Below, piece by piece: positions 17,247 to 25,444 of a DNA stretch of 36,181 bases. The DNA lies in assembly GCA_019694555.1 (NCBI GenBank), contig JAIBBS010000077.1, positions 1 to 36,181 on the forward strand, in the 5' to 3' direction. Source of the stretch: Nannocystaceae bacterium (GTDB lineage Bacteria; Myxococcota_A; Polyangia; Nannocystales; Nannocystaceae). Position 1 is the first letter of the stretch. Every line of letters starts with the position of its first letter. The notes under the pieces are model-generated. The model was not told where the DNA came from and did no database searches. It worked only from the letters and a program-made list of their open reading frames with translations. The position numbers were made by a program, and so were the translations under genes.

Positions 17247-18763
17247 CCGAGACGCTGGTGGTGCTGCTGTCGGTGGCGGTCTGTGTGGGCGTCGGTGTCT
17301 CGCCGCTCGCGGCGGTCGCGACGGTCGATCCCCAGGGCCCGACGGCCCGCGCGATGCGCCGCGCGGAGCAACAGTTCGCGGCCGCGGTCATGCTCGCGGC
17401 GACCTGCGGCCTGCTGACGCTGTGGATCTTCGGCAAGTCCGGTCAGACCTTCTGGCCGCTGGCCGTGTTGCTCGCGCTCGCGGTGCCGCTGGTCCATCCA
17501 TGGCTCCTGGTGCGCTGGGTGTTCGTGCCGCTGGGTTGGGTGCGGCCGGCGTTCATCGCGGGGCGCATGGCCGGCCACCCGTGGTACCGCGACCCGATGG
17601 GCGGCGCGGTGCTCTCGGGTGCGATGGCGGCACTCAAGCGCCGTCGTCACAACCCCGCGCTCGCGACGTGGCTGCGACAGCGACTCGATCGCGAACGCAT
17701 CGGTGGCGCCGGCATCGTCGCGCTGGGACTGCTCGCGGCCGAGGCCGGTGACCGCGAGGGCGCGCGGGTGATCCTCGGCAGCCTCGATGAGATCGAGCCC
17801 GAGGTGTGCCCGCCGTTGGCCCGCGCGATCGCGTTGGACTGGTTGGTCGCCGACGCGGCGCGACGCGGTGCGTGGCACGAGCTGGTCGAGCGCGTCGCCG
17901 ACGATCCGTTCCCGACCCGCACCACGCGACTGGTCGCTGCGGCCGCGCGGCGATTGCTGGGCGAGCCGGTCGCGCGTCGCACGGTGCTGTGGGCGTGGTT
18001 GTGCGCGCCCCGTCGGCTGCGCACGCTGGGCCTGCTGTTCGCGGCGCTGCGGCGCTCGGTCGTGGGCGAGGCCGCGATCCCCGACGACGAGCTCGCGCTG
18101 CTCGCGGCCAACGGCGCCAGCGAGCCGGTGCTCGCGGCGCTGTCACTGCACGCGGAGATCGCCGCGATCCCGACCACGCAGCCGGTCGCGGCGCCGCTGG
18201 TGGAGCGGCTCGCGGATGCGTGGGATCTGGCGCTCGCGGACTTCGGCCTGCGCGGCGACGTGCGTCATCGCGCGGAGGCGTTGGCGGTGGGTGCCACCGG
18301 CGAGCTGCTGGTCGCGCGCTTGCAGCGGGCGGTCGCGCGGGATCTCGCGAGCCTGGTCGCGCAGTGCGGTCGCGGTGCGGACGGGCTCACGCGCGACAGC
18401 GGCATCTTGCGGCGGGCGCGGGAGGTCAACTTCGAGGACGCGCTCGAGCGGCTCGGTCGCGAGGCCGCGGCCCTGGGCCGGCGTCGCGATCCCGGGCAGA
18501 TGCCGTCGCAGACCTGGATCGGTTGGGTCGGCATGCGTCGTGCGTACCTCGCCGCGGTCGCGCCGCTCGATCGCGAGCAGCGCTCGGTGGTGTACGCCGT
18601 GGTCGAGCAGGAGGTGCGCCAGAGCGCGGCCGCGCTGTGGAACGACCGCGGCGAGCGGTCGCTGGCGCACGCCATGTGCCTGTTCTTGCTGGCCGAGGCG
18701 GAGCGGGTCCGCGACCTCGACGCGGCGGCCTACTACCGACACAACGTGGTGGTCGGACTCTGA
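17243..18763 (+). CDS. large hypothetical membrane protein
   Basis: 506 aa. Three hydrophobic segments at the N-terminus (about residues 3-25, 46-62, 70-98) are followed by a long Ala/Leu/Arg-rich helical domain with HPWYRDPMGGAVLSGAMAAL and KRRRHNPALATWLRQRL. It looks like a helical-repeat cytoplasmic domain on a membrane anchor. It is translationally coupled to the J-like gene (4-nt overlap), and I think the two work together. No catalytic motif is visible; I do not recognise the family. Confidence 0.8.
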   Translation: MTETLVVLLSVAVCVGVGVSPLAAVATVDPQGPTARAMRRAEQQFAAAVMLAATCGLLTLWIFGKSGQTFWPLAVLLALAVPLVHPWLLVRWVFVPLGWVRPAFIAGRMAGHPWYRDPMGGAVLSGAMAALKRRRHNPALATWLRQRLDRERIGGAGIVALGLLAAEAGDREGARVILGSLDEIEPEVCPPLARAIALDWLVADAARRGAWHELVERVADDPFPTRTTRLVAAAARRLLGEPVARRTVLWAWLCAPRRLRTLGLLFAALRRSVVGEAAIPDDELALLAANGASEPVLAALSLHAEIAAIPTTQPVAAPLVERLADAWDLALADFGLRGDVRHRAEALAVGATGELLVARLQRAVARDLASLVAQCGRGADGLTRDSGILRRAREVNFEDALERLGREAAALGRRRDPGQMPSQTWIGWVGMRRAYLAAVAPLDREQRSVVYAVVEQEVRQSAAALWNDRGERSLAHAMCLFLLAEAERVRDLDAAAYYRHNVVVGL

Positions 18764-18769
18764 GCGACA

Positions 18770-18787
18770 CCCGCGGATGCCCGCGGG
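18770..18787 (+). terminator. GC-rich hairpin after membrane gene
   Basis: CCCGCGG, four-nt loop ATGC, CCGCGGG: a perfect 7-bp stem 6 nt after the stop codon. There is no T tract, so it is at best a weak or Rho-assisted terminator. Confidence 0.4.
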
Positions 18788-18853
18788 CTCTCGTCGCCCA
18801 GTGCCCCCAAGCCGGTGACCCGCGACGCCGGGCACCGCGGCCGTTCGCGGTCG

Positions 18854-19156
18854 ATGCGATCGTGGCTGGAAATCCCGCGGTCGGCGGCGTCCAAGCTGGT
18901 GCCGATGCAGGTGCACACGCTGGCCGCGCCGGAGCGGCGGATGTTGCTCGAGATGCTCGCCAGCGAGCGCGCCGGCGAGGATGCGCTGCACGTGGGTTCG
19001 TACCTCGGTCGCTCCGGCATCGCCGAGCGGCTGTGTGCCATCGACATGTCCGAGTGGGTCGACGACGACCACGTGGTCTTCACGTGGGTGGGACGGTGTG
19101 TGGCCGAGATCCTCGCGAGCCACCTCGTGCAGGCCCACGCCGCGGACGCCGCGTGA
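18854..19156 (+). CDS. hypothetical protein, about 100 aa
   Basis: MRSWLEIPRSAASKLVPMQV starts the protein from the ATG at 18854; a GTG at 18815 would extend it by 13 residues. The rest is acidic, with DMSEWVDDDHVVFTWVGR and a C-terminal helix. There is no signal or membrane segment. Codon use fits a real gene. It sits between the membrane protein and the phosphatase/AnmK pair, same strand. Family unknown. Confidence 0.6.
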   Translation: MRSWLEIPRSAASKLVPMQVHTLAAPERRMLLEMLASERAGEDALHVGSYLGRSGIAERLCAIDMSEWVDDDHVVFTWVGRCVAEILASHLVQAHAADAA

Positions 19157-19239
19157 GCGCGCCGTGGCCGGCCGCGCCCGCGAACCGAGCCGAATTCGAC
19201 CGGGTCGACGCCGTCGGCTAGGCTCGGCGCTCCATCGCA

Positions 19240-19716
19240 GTGGTCGAGTCCCGCCCCATCGCCCTGGTCGCGTTCGACATCGACGGTACGCTCACCGACG
19301 CCTCGACCTGGTGGGCCGGCGAGGCCACCGGTTGGGTGCAGCGCTACAGCGTGCGCGACGGCGAGGCGATCCTGCGCATGGCCGGGCGCATGCCGGTGCT
19401 GCCGTTGTCGCGCAACCAGACCGCGGCCGCGCGCGAGCGCATGTCGCTGCTGCGGCTCGACGCGCGCTGGCTCGGCGTGCGCGACAAGCTCGAGGCGCTG
19501 CCGCAGATCTGTCGCGAGTACGCCATCGACGCGGCGCAGATCTGCTTCGTGGGTGACGGCCCCGACGACGCGCTGGTGTTCCCGCGCGTGGGCCTGGGCT
19601 GCGCCGTGGCCGACGCCCATCCCCAGGCCCGCGCGGCCGCCCATCGCGTGCTCGCCTCGCGCGGCGGCGAGCGAGTGATGGAAGAGCTCGAGCTGCTGCT
19701 GGAGGCGTCGCGATGA
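19240..19716 (+). CDS. HAD-superfamily phosphatase, KdsC-like
   Basis: 158 aa. The DxD motif FDIDGTLTD (Asp13, Asp15) supplies the phospho-aspartate nucleophile. RYSVRDGEAI matches the KdsC-like FNVRDGxGI substrate segment, and GDGPDD stands for the C-terminal Mg site. The size is that of KdsC (3-deoxy-D-manno-octulosonate-8-phosphate phosphatase). It overlaps anmK by 4 nt. As AnmK makes MurNAc-6-phosphate, a MupP-like MurNAc-6-P phosphatase role is an attractive alternative to Kdo synthesis. It starts at a GTG. Confidence 0.85.
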   Translation: MVESRPIALVAFDIDGTLTDASTWWAGEATGWVQRYSVRDGEAILRMAGRMPVLPLSRNQTAAARERMSLLRLDARWLGVRDKLEALPQICREYAIDAAQICFVGDGPDDALVFPRVGLGCAVADAHPQARAAAHRVLASRGGERVMEELELLLEASR

Positions 19717-20837
19717 GTCTCGGACGCGGCGGAGTGGTGCGGGCGATCGGGCTCATGAGCGGGACCTCGTGCGATGGCGTGGACGCGTTGTTGCTCGAGC
19801 TCGCCCACGTCGACGAGCGTCACGAGCCGCGCGTGCTCGGGCACGCGTACGTGCCGTTTCCCGCGACGTTGCGCGCCGAGCTGCGCGACCCCGCAGCCCT
19901 GACGCTGCGCCGCGTCGCGGAGCTGCACTTCGAGCTGCCGCGGCTGTACCACGACGCGGTGCGCGAGCTGCCCCACTGGCAATCCGCGAGCGTGTGCGGC
20001 ATGCACGGCCAGACCGTGTGGCACGCACCGCCGTCGCAGGGCAGCACCGTGGCCAACACGCTGCAGCTGGGCTCGAGCGGCGCGCTCGCGGCGTTGCTGG
20101 GCATGCCGGTGGTCGGCGACATGCGCGGGGCCGACGTCGCGCGCGGCGGCGAGGGGGCCCCGATCGCACCGTTTTCCCACTGGTTCTTCACGCCGCCGTC
20201 GCACCCCACGCGCCTGGTCGTGAACATCGGCGGCATCGCCAACTACACCTGCGTGACGCGCGAGCTCGAACGCGTGAGCGCGTCGGACATCGGCCCCGGC
20301 ATGATGATCAGCGATGCGCTCGCGCGGCACGTGTCGCGCGGCTCGTTCGACTGCGATCGCGACGGCGAGCTGTCCGAGGGCGGCGACGTGTACCAGCCCG
20401 CGGTCGACTTCATCCTCGATCATCCGTTCTTCGCGCGCCCCTCGCCGCGCTCGACCGGCCGCGAGGACTTCGGCGCCGGCTTCGTCGCGGGCTTGCTGGT
20501 GCGCTTCGGCGAGCTCGACGGCGCGACGCTGCTGCGCTCGAGCCTGTGGGCCACCGCCACCGCGATCGTGACTGCGGCGCGCGAGCAGGAGGTCGACATC
20601 GGCGAGATCCTGCTGACCGGCGGCGGCGCGCGGCATCCCGGTCTGCGCGAGATGGTCGCCGAGCTCGCCGATCCGATCCCGGTGGTCGTGCACGACGGTG
20701 GCGTGTTCGCACCGGAGCACCACGAGCCCGCTGCGATGGCGCTGATCGCCGCGCGCACGCTCGCGCGCCTGCCCAGCTCGCTGCCGCAGGTCACCGGTGC
20801 GCGCGAGCCCGCGATCCTCGGGCACGTGCACTACTGA
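19713..20837 (+). CDS. anmK: anhydro-N-acetylmuramic acid kinase
   Basis: 374 aa. It phosphorylates 1,6-anhydroMurNAc and opens the anhydro ring to give MurNAc-6-phosphate, in cell-wall recycling. The ATPase motif GLMSGTSCDGVD, GMHGQTVWH, VVGDMRGADVARGGEGAP and NIGGIANYT are family hallmarks, and GGGARHPGL closes the C-terminal nucleotide site. Length matches E. coli AnmK (about 370). Its ATG overlaps the HAD gene stop (ATGA), so the two are one operon. Confidence 0.96.
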   Translation: MSLGRGGVVRAIGLMSGTSCDGVDALLLELAHVDERHEPRVLGHAYVPFPATLRAELRDPAALTLRRVAELHFELPRLYHDAVRELPHWQSASVCGMHGQTVWHAPPSQGSTVANTLQLGSSGALAALLGMPVVGDMRGADVARGGEGAPIAPFSHWFFTPPSHPTRLVVNIGGIANYTCVTRELERVSASDIGPGMMISDALARHVSRGSFDCDRDGELSEGGDVYQPAVDFILDHPFFARPSPRSTGREDFGAGFVAGLLVRFGELDGATLLRSSLWATATAIVTAAREQEVDIGEILLTGGGARHPGLREMVAELADPIPVVVHDGGVFAPEHHEPAAMALIAARTLARLPSSLPQVTGAREPAILGHVHY

Positions 20838-20903
20838 CGGCGCGCGTTGCCCGACGCAGCGCGAGGGCGCGCCGCCCTTGCCATGGTTTCGAGATGGCCG
20901 GCG

Positions 20904-22232
20904 TCACCGCGGTCGCGGCGCGGGCTCGGCCTCGGCCTCGCGCGTGCTGACCGCGTCGGTCGGCTCGATGCCGAGGGTATCGAGCGCGTCCTGCAGCACC
21001 ACGTACCACTTGGTCGCGATGTCCTCGGACTCGGCCGAGACCGCGTCGACCATGCGGCCGCGGCGGACGATGCGGAAGCCGCGGGGCTCGGACTTGGTGA
21101 ACGGCGCGATGGCGCCCGCGAACTGCTCGGCGTCCTCGTCGCGATCCCACACGCTGCGCCACACGATCACCGACTCGCCCGAGGGTACGCGCCACATGCC
21201 CAGGCGATCGCCGTCCCAACCGGTCGCGGCCTGGCTGGCGGTGGCGTCGTCGTAGCCGCGCTCGCGCAGCAGCCGTTCGATCGCGAGCTCGCCCAGGACG
21301 TCGTCGTGGATCTGCTCGGCGTCGCCGGCGTCCTCGGGCCAGTACGGCAGCTCGACGTGGACCGGGAAGTCCTTCTCGAACTTGTTGGCGTGCAGGATCT
21401 GTTCGATCGACGTCGGCGGCTGCGCGAACGCGGTCAGCACCGCCTGCCAGCCACCGCTGGCGTGCAGCCGCGCGACGTGGCTGGTGCCGGGCGCACACGG
21501 CACGCTGGCATGGGTGCCCAGCAGTGCCGCGGGCACGTTGGTGGGCACGGCCTCGTTGCGGTTGCGGCGCGAGGCGTGGATGGTGTCGGCGACGTAGGTC
21601 GCGAAGCCCTCGGCCAGACACTGGCGGACCAGCGCGGTATCGCTGGTCGACTGCGCATCGAGCACGCTGGTCGCGAGCCCGCCGAGCGACTGATCCATGT
21701 ACGCGAACATCAGCGCGCGCGTGAGCGCGTGCTCGAGCGGCCCGCGCAGCTCGAGCGCGTCGGTGCGCATCACGATGGTGTCGCGATCGTGCAGGTAGCC
21801 CACCAGCGTCGCGCTCTGCAGCATCTGCACGATGCCGGCGCGCAGCCCCGCGCCGTTGGTCAACGGCGGGACCTCGAGCGCGCGCCGCAGCTGCGCGAAG
21901 GCCTCGTGCGAGCTGGGCTTGCGCACGATGCCGACGTAGGTCTCGGCGACCTCGCGCATGTCCTCGGGCTTGCGCGTCTCCATCAGCAGCGACTTGAGCT
22001 CGACCGGGAAGCCGAACCGCGCGATCTCGCCGGACAGGTCGATGATGAGCTGCTGCACCGAGGTGGCGCCCTTGGTGCCGCCGCCGCCGCCACCGGGCGG
22101 CGGGGTGTTGCCGTCGGGGCGGCAGGCCGCGAGCGCGAGCGCGGCGAGCAGCGTGCCGCGGCGCGTCCAACCGTGGGCCCCTCGCTGCGCCCGACGGCGA
22201 TCCCGCCGCGGCCCCGCTTGCATCGACTGCAT
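20904..22232 (-). CDS. lipoprotein resembling an inactivated zinc peptidase
   Basis: 442 aa. An Arg-rich start, a hydrophobic helix and LAAC (Cys37) give a lipoprotein. GYLHDRDTIVM and EHALTRALMFAYMDQ (167-181) line up with the HExxH region of a family of extracellular zincins, and CLAEGFATYVAD with its 'EGDA' third ligand. Here HExxH reads HALTR (168-172), so zinc and catalysis are probably lost. GGWQAVLTAFAQPPTSIEQI matches the family's conserved C-terminal segment. The role of a pseudo-enzyme is unknown. Confidence 0.8.
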   Translation of the reverse strand: MQSMQAGPRRDRRRAQRGAHGWTRRGTLLAALALAACRPDGNTPPPGGGGGGTKGATSVQQLIIDLSGEIARFGFPVELKSLLMETRKPEDMREVAETYVGIVRKPSSHEAFAQLRRALEVPPLTNGAGLRAGIVQMLQSATLVGYLHDRDTIVMRTDALELRGPLEHALTRALMFAYMDQSLGGLATSVLDAQSTSDTALVRQCLAEGFATYVADTIHASRRNRNEAVPTNVPAALLGTHASVPCAPGTSHVARLHASGGWQAVLTAFAQPPTSIEQILHANKFEKDFPVHVELPYWPEDAGDAEQIHDDVLGELAIERLLRERGYDDATASQAATGWDGDRLGMWRVPSGESVIVWRSVWDRDEDAEQFAGAIAPFTKSEPRGFRIVRRGRMVDAVSAESEDIATKWYVVLQDALDTLGIEPTDAVSTREAEAEPAPRPR

Positions 22233-22312
22233 CGGGGCTGACTATCGCACGAGTCGAGCGCACCGGTGACCGACGTCGCGGGGCTCTGGGCGCGCGGCCC
22301 CGCCGGTGGCGC

Positions 22313-22345
22313 AAAAAACACGCCCGCCACCACCGTGGGCGGGCG
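22313..22345 (-). terminator. intrinsic terminator in leader of lipoprotein gene
   Basis: On the minus strand, CGCCCGCC/GGCGGGCG forms an 8-bp stem (22321-22328 with 22338-22345), followed by TTTTTT (22318-22313). It faces the lipoprotein gene that starts at 22232, some 80 nt further on. It may block read-through into that gene or act as an attenuator. Confidence 0.65.
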
Positions 22346-22367
22346 CGCCGAGCTGGTAGCCTCGACG

Positions 22368-22400
22368 ATGGACGCCGCTAATTTCCCGGCGCCGAGGTGA
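22368..22400 (+). CDS. possible 10-codon leader ORF
   Basis: ATG to TGA encodes MDAANFPAPR. TAGCCT (22357-22362) lies 5 nt before it. The stop is part of GAGGTGA, the ribosome site of the gene at 22408. It could be a leader peptide or chance. Confidence 0.2.
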   Translation: MDAANFPAPR

Positions 22401-22407
22401 ACTCTTC

Positions 22408-23175
22408 ATGCATGCGACGACGAGGGCTCGTGTGATGGGTGCATTGCTGTTCGTGGCCTGCGGCGGCGACGACGGCGGTGGCAGCGAGAGCCAGGGCAGC
22501 ACCGCGAGTGCGAGCGCGAGCGCCAGTGCGAGCGCGAGCACGACCGACGCGAGCTCGAGCTCCGGTGGTGGTTCGAGCAGCGCGACCGCGGGCACCGCGA
22601 GCGCGGGCTCGGAGTCGGGCAGCAGCGGTGGTGGTTCGTCGGGTGCGACCAGCGTCGCCGACAGCGGTTCGTCGGGCGCCAGCGGCAGCTCGTCCGCCGG
22701 CAGCAGCGGCGGCAGCGAGAGCGGGGGCGTGTGCGCGATGGAGCAGGAGAGCTGCGCCAACGGCGAGACCTGCTGCAACGGCCTGACCTGTTGCGCGGGC
22801 GTGCCGGTGCCGCCGGGCAGCGAGTACTGCGGCATGCAGTGTCCGCGCAGCGATCGCAACGTCAAGCGCGACTTCGCGGCGGTCGACGGCGACGCCGTGC
22901 TCGACACGCTCGCCGCGCTGCCGATCACGACGTGGAGCTACCGCGACGACGCGCTCGGCGTGCGCCACATCGGACCGATGGCGCAGGACTTCCAGGCCGC
23001 GTTCGCGGTCGGTGCCAGCGACAAGGCCATCTTCCAGGTCGACGCCGATGGTGTCGCGCTCGCGGGGGTGCAGGCGCTGCACCGCCGCGTGGCCACGCTG
23101 CAGGCCGAGAACGACGGCCTGCGCGATGCCGTCGCGGCGCTGCAGCGTCGTCTCGACGCGCTCGAGCGCCGCTGA
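22408..23175 (+). CDS. lipoprotein with C-terminal S74-type self-cleaving chaperone domain
   Basis: 255 aa. The start ATG has GAGGTGA 7 nt upstream. The signal ends in FVAC (Cys18). A Ser/Gly/Ala linker (about 20-107) leads to a short eight-cysteine module (109-145, C...C...CC...CC...C...C). Residues 147-253 match a peptidase S74/intramolecular chaperone domain: SDRNVKRD gives catalytic Ser148 and Lys153, with IGPMAQDFQAAF and GVQALHRRVATLQAEN then coiled coil. In phage tailspikes this domain trimerises the protein and cuts itself off. Here it would drive trimerisation of a lipoprotein. No phage genes are nearby. Confidence 0.88.
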   Translation: MHATTRARVMGALLFVACGGDDGGGSESQGSTASASASASASASTTDASSSSGGGSSSATAGTASAGSESGSSGGGSSGATSVADSGSSGASGSSSAGSSGGSESGGVCAMEQESCANGETCCNGLTCCAGVPVPPGSEYCGMQCPRSDRNVKRDFAAVDGDAVLDTLAALPITTWSYRDDALGVRHIGPMAQDFQAAFAVGASDKAIFQVDADGVALAGVQALHRRVATLQAENDGLRDAVAALQRRLDALERR

Positions 23176-23205
23176 GCCGCCTCGCGAAAGGCCGAGATCC
23201 CGCCG

Positions 23206-23937
23206 CTACTCGGCGGGCTCCTCTTCGAAGCCGGGATCGATCTCGAAGTCGAACTCGACCACGATCGGGGGCCCGTCGTAGCTGGGGTACGCGGCGGTCG
23301 CCACCGCCGCGCGCAGGCACTCGCGCAGCTGCCGGTTCTTGGCCAGGCTCTTGGGCAGCTCGGTGTTCACGCCCAGCGGCGATGCGCCGGCGGGGTTGAG
23401 CAACACCTCGACGTGGGCCTCGCCCTGCAGCGGCTTGTCGGGATCGCGACGGCTGTCGACCACGCAGGCATCGATGGCGTCGTACTGCCGCGAGAACGCG
23501 TCGAGCACCTGCTGCTTGTCGGGCCGCTCCGGGCCGGCGTTCATGTCGAGCTCGACGTCGGCGTTGGGATCGAACGTCGGCACGTTGGTGGTCGTCGCCG
23601 CACTCGCGGTCGTGGCACTGGCACCGACCAGGCCGGCGACCAGCGCGGCGACCAGCGCCCGGTGCCCACGCCGGAACATCACGCCGATGGTCGGTCGCGC
23701 GCCGGGCTTGGCCCAGCGCACCTCGCTGTCGACCTGAATCGTGCGGCCGTGCACGTCGAACGACAGCGTCACGGCGCTGCCCACCGCCGGCGCGGCGCCA
23801 TCGAGCTCGACACACGCGCCGCCGAACGACAGGTTCGCACTGTGTCCGGAGCCGGTGCCATCGACGCGTACGGGCAGCACCACGTCGATGCGGTCGTTCT
23901 GGCGGCGATTGGGGTCGAGTTGAAGTGCAGCAGACAT
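23206..23937 (-). CDS. PilZ domain fused to secreted AgmX-like domain
   Basis: 243 aa. The N-terminal PilZ domain (about 8-88) has RRQNDRIDVVLPVRV, an arginine-rich start, then ANLSFGGACVE and finally GVMF; it may bind cyclic-di-GMP. From Met87 the sequence becomes a textbook signal peptide (MFRRGHRALVAALVAGLVGA, then ATTASA). After it comes a domain with DACVVDSR, GEAHVEVLLNPAG and LRECLRAAV (120-235) resembling the AgmX/PglI C-terminal repeat of myxobacterial motility proteins. It is probably one TM protein with PilZ inside, but a second start at 23679 could give a secreted form. Confidence 0.85.
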   Translation of the reverse strand: MSAALQLDPNRRQNDRIDVVLPVRVDGTGSGHSANLSFGGACVELDGAAPAVGSAVTLSFDVHGRTIQVDSEVRWAKPGARPTIGVMFRRGHRALVAALVAGLVGASATTASAATTTNVPTFDPNADVELDMNAGPERPDKQQVLDAFSRQYDAIDACVVDSRRDPDKPLQGEAHVEVLLNPAGASPLGVNTELPKSLAKNRQLRECLRAAVATAAYPSYDGPPIVVEFDFEIDPGFEEEPAE

Positions 23938-24135
23938 GGCGATCCTCGGTTGGCTCGTCGTGGTCCAAGTCCGCCGGTCACGGTCACGAAACCGGCGTCG
24001 GCGCGGTCATCGACGTTCGTTGCGAGACCTTGAGGCGATGTGCAGGCCCGGGTGCGGCCGCGGTCCGCACTCGCTGCGGTCGCGCCGCACTCGCGCGCGC
24101 CCGCGCGGTGCGAGCTCGCGCACGATCGCGGCGCG

Positions 24136-25290
24136 TCAACCCTCGAGATGACGCGTGCGGGCGAAGGCCGGCGGCGCGGCGCGACCGTGGTCGCGCACCA
24201 GATCCGACACCAGCGTGCCGATCGCCGGCGCGAACTTGAAGCCGTGGCCGGAGAAGCCGCCGGCCACGACCACGCGGGCATCGTCGGGATCGCGGTCGAC
24301 CAGGAAGTGCCAGCTGGGCGTGGTGGTGTACAGGCACACCCGATGCGCCGCGAGCGTGCCGGTGGCCGCGGGGAAGCGCTCGGAGACGAAGCGGCGCAGC
24401 GGCGCGAGGTCGGACTCGTGCAGCTCGCGGTCGACGCTCTCGGGATCGATCGGCGTGTCGGCGGCGTCGGGTTCGCGCGTGGTGTGGCACGCGAGCTTGA
24501 GCCCGGTGGTGCCCTCGTCGCTCCACGGAAAGCCGTAGAAGAAGCCCGCGGGATCGAACGCCGCCCACACCGGCAGCTGCGCGAGCATGTCGATGCGCTC
24601 GGCCGGCGGCGACCACCACGTCAGCACGCGGCGCAGTCGCTGCAGTCGCCCCGGCAACAACGCCGGCAGCAGCTCGGGCAGCCACGCGCCGGCGGTCACG
24701 ACGATCGCGTCGGCGTGCAGCGTGCGGCCGTCGTCGAGCACGACGCCGACGCGATCACGCTTGTGGATCTCTCGCACGTGCGCGCCGTAGTGGAACGCCG
24801 CGCCCGCGGCCTGGGCCTCGCTGCGCAGCGCATCGAAGCACGGCCCCACGCGCAGCATGCCGCCCGAGGGAGTGAAGCACGCGCCCCAGTGGCTCGGCAC
24901 CGTGAACGGCCAGCGTCGACTCAGCTCGCTGCTGTCCCACAGCTGCGCGGCGACGCCGTGCTGCTCGCACGCGGCGATCGAGCGGCGGAAATCCGGATCG
25001 TCGGCCGGGCCCAGCTCGAGCAGTCCGGTGCGCACCAGCAACGTCGTGCCGCTGCGCTGACCCAGCTCCATCCACATGCGATCGGCCTGCTGCACCAGCG
25101 GCACGTAGCTCTCGCCCTCGTGGTACGCCTGCCGGATCACCCGCGTGAGTCCGCCGTGGCTGCCACGATCGTGCACGTGGGAGAAGCGCTCGAGCACGGT
25201 CACGGCGACGCCATCGCGCGCCAGCGCCCACGCGCTCGCCAGGCCCATGGTGCCGCCGCCGACGACGATCGCGGATCGCACGGGATGCAT
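24136..25290 (-). CDS. FAD-dependent amine/sarcosine-type oxidase
   Basis: 384 aa. VVGGGTMGLASAWAL (10-24) is the FAD Rossmann motif. SHGGLTRVIRQAYHEGESYV matches the monomeric sarcosine oxidase / N-methyltryptophan oxidase family. VCLYTTTPSWHFL supplies Cys319, equivalent to the covalent-flavin cysteine, and GGFSGHGFKFAP the C-terminal FAD site. It oxidises an N-methyl amino acid to an aldehyde and H2O2 by family; the exact amine is unknown. The ATG at 25290 was chosen because the FAD motif follows directly. Confidence 0.93.
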   Translation of the reverse strand: MHPVRSAIVVGGGTMGLASAWALARDGVAVTVLERFSHVHDRGSHGGLTRVIRQAYHEGESYVPLVQQADRMWMELGQRSGTTLLVRTGLLELGPADDPDFRRSIAACEQHGVAAQLWDSSELSRRWPFTVPSHWGACFTPSGGMLRVGPCFDALRSEAQAAGAAFHYGAHVREIHKRDRVGVVLDDGRTLHADAIVVTAGAWLPELLPALLPGRLQRLRRVLTWWSPPAERIDMLAQLPVWAAFDPAGFFYGFPWSDEGTTGLKLACHTTREPDAADTPIDPESVDRELHESDLAPLRRFVSERFPAATGTLAAHRVCLYTTTPSWHFLVDRDPDDARVVVAGGFSGHGFKFAPAIGTLVSDLVRDHGRAAPPAFARTRHLEG

Positions 25291-25430
25291 CGGGTCGTTC
25301 GTGTAGCAGATTTTCCGCGCGCGCGGCCGACCCACGCGGGAACTTCGTCGTGTCTCGGTGTGCCGGAGGCTCGGCCTGCGCGCACCGGTGCCGGTGGGCG
25401 CGCATGCGTGCCGCCGCGACCGCGCGCGGG

Positions 25431-25436
25431 TATGCT
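25431..25436 (+). promoter_or_regulatory. putative -10 box before RCC1 gene
   Basis: TATGCT ends 8 nt before the GTG at 25445, the same short-leader layout as at 386. Confidence 0.4.
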
Positions 25437-25444
25437 CCGTCGCC

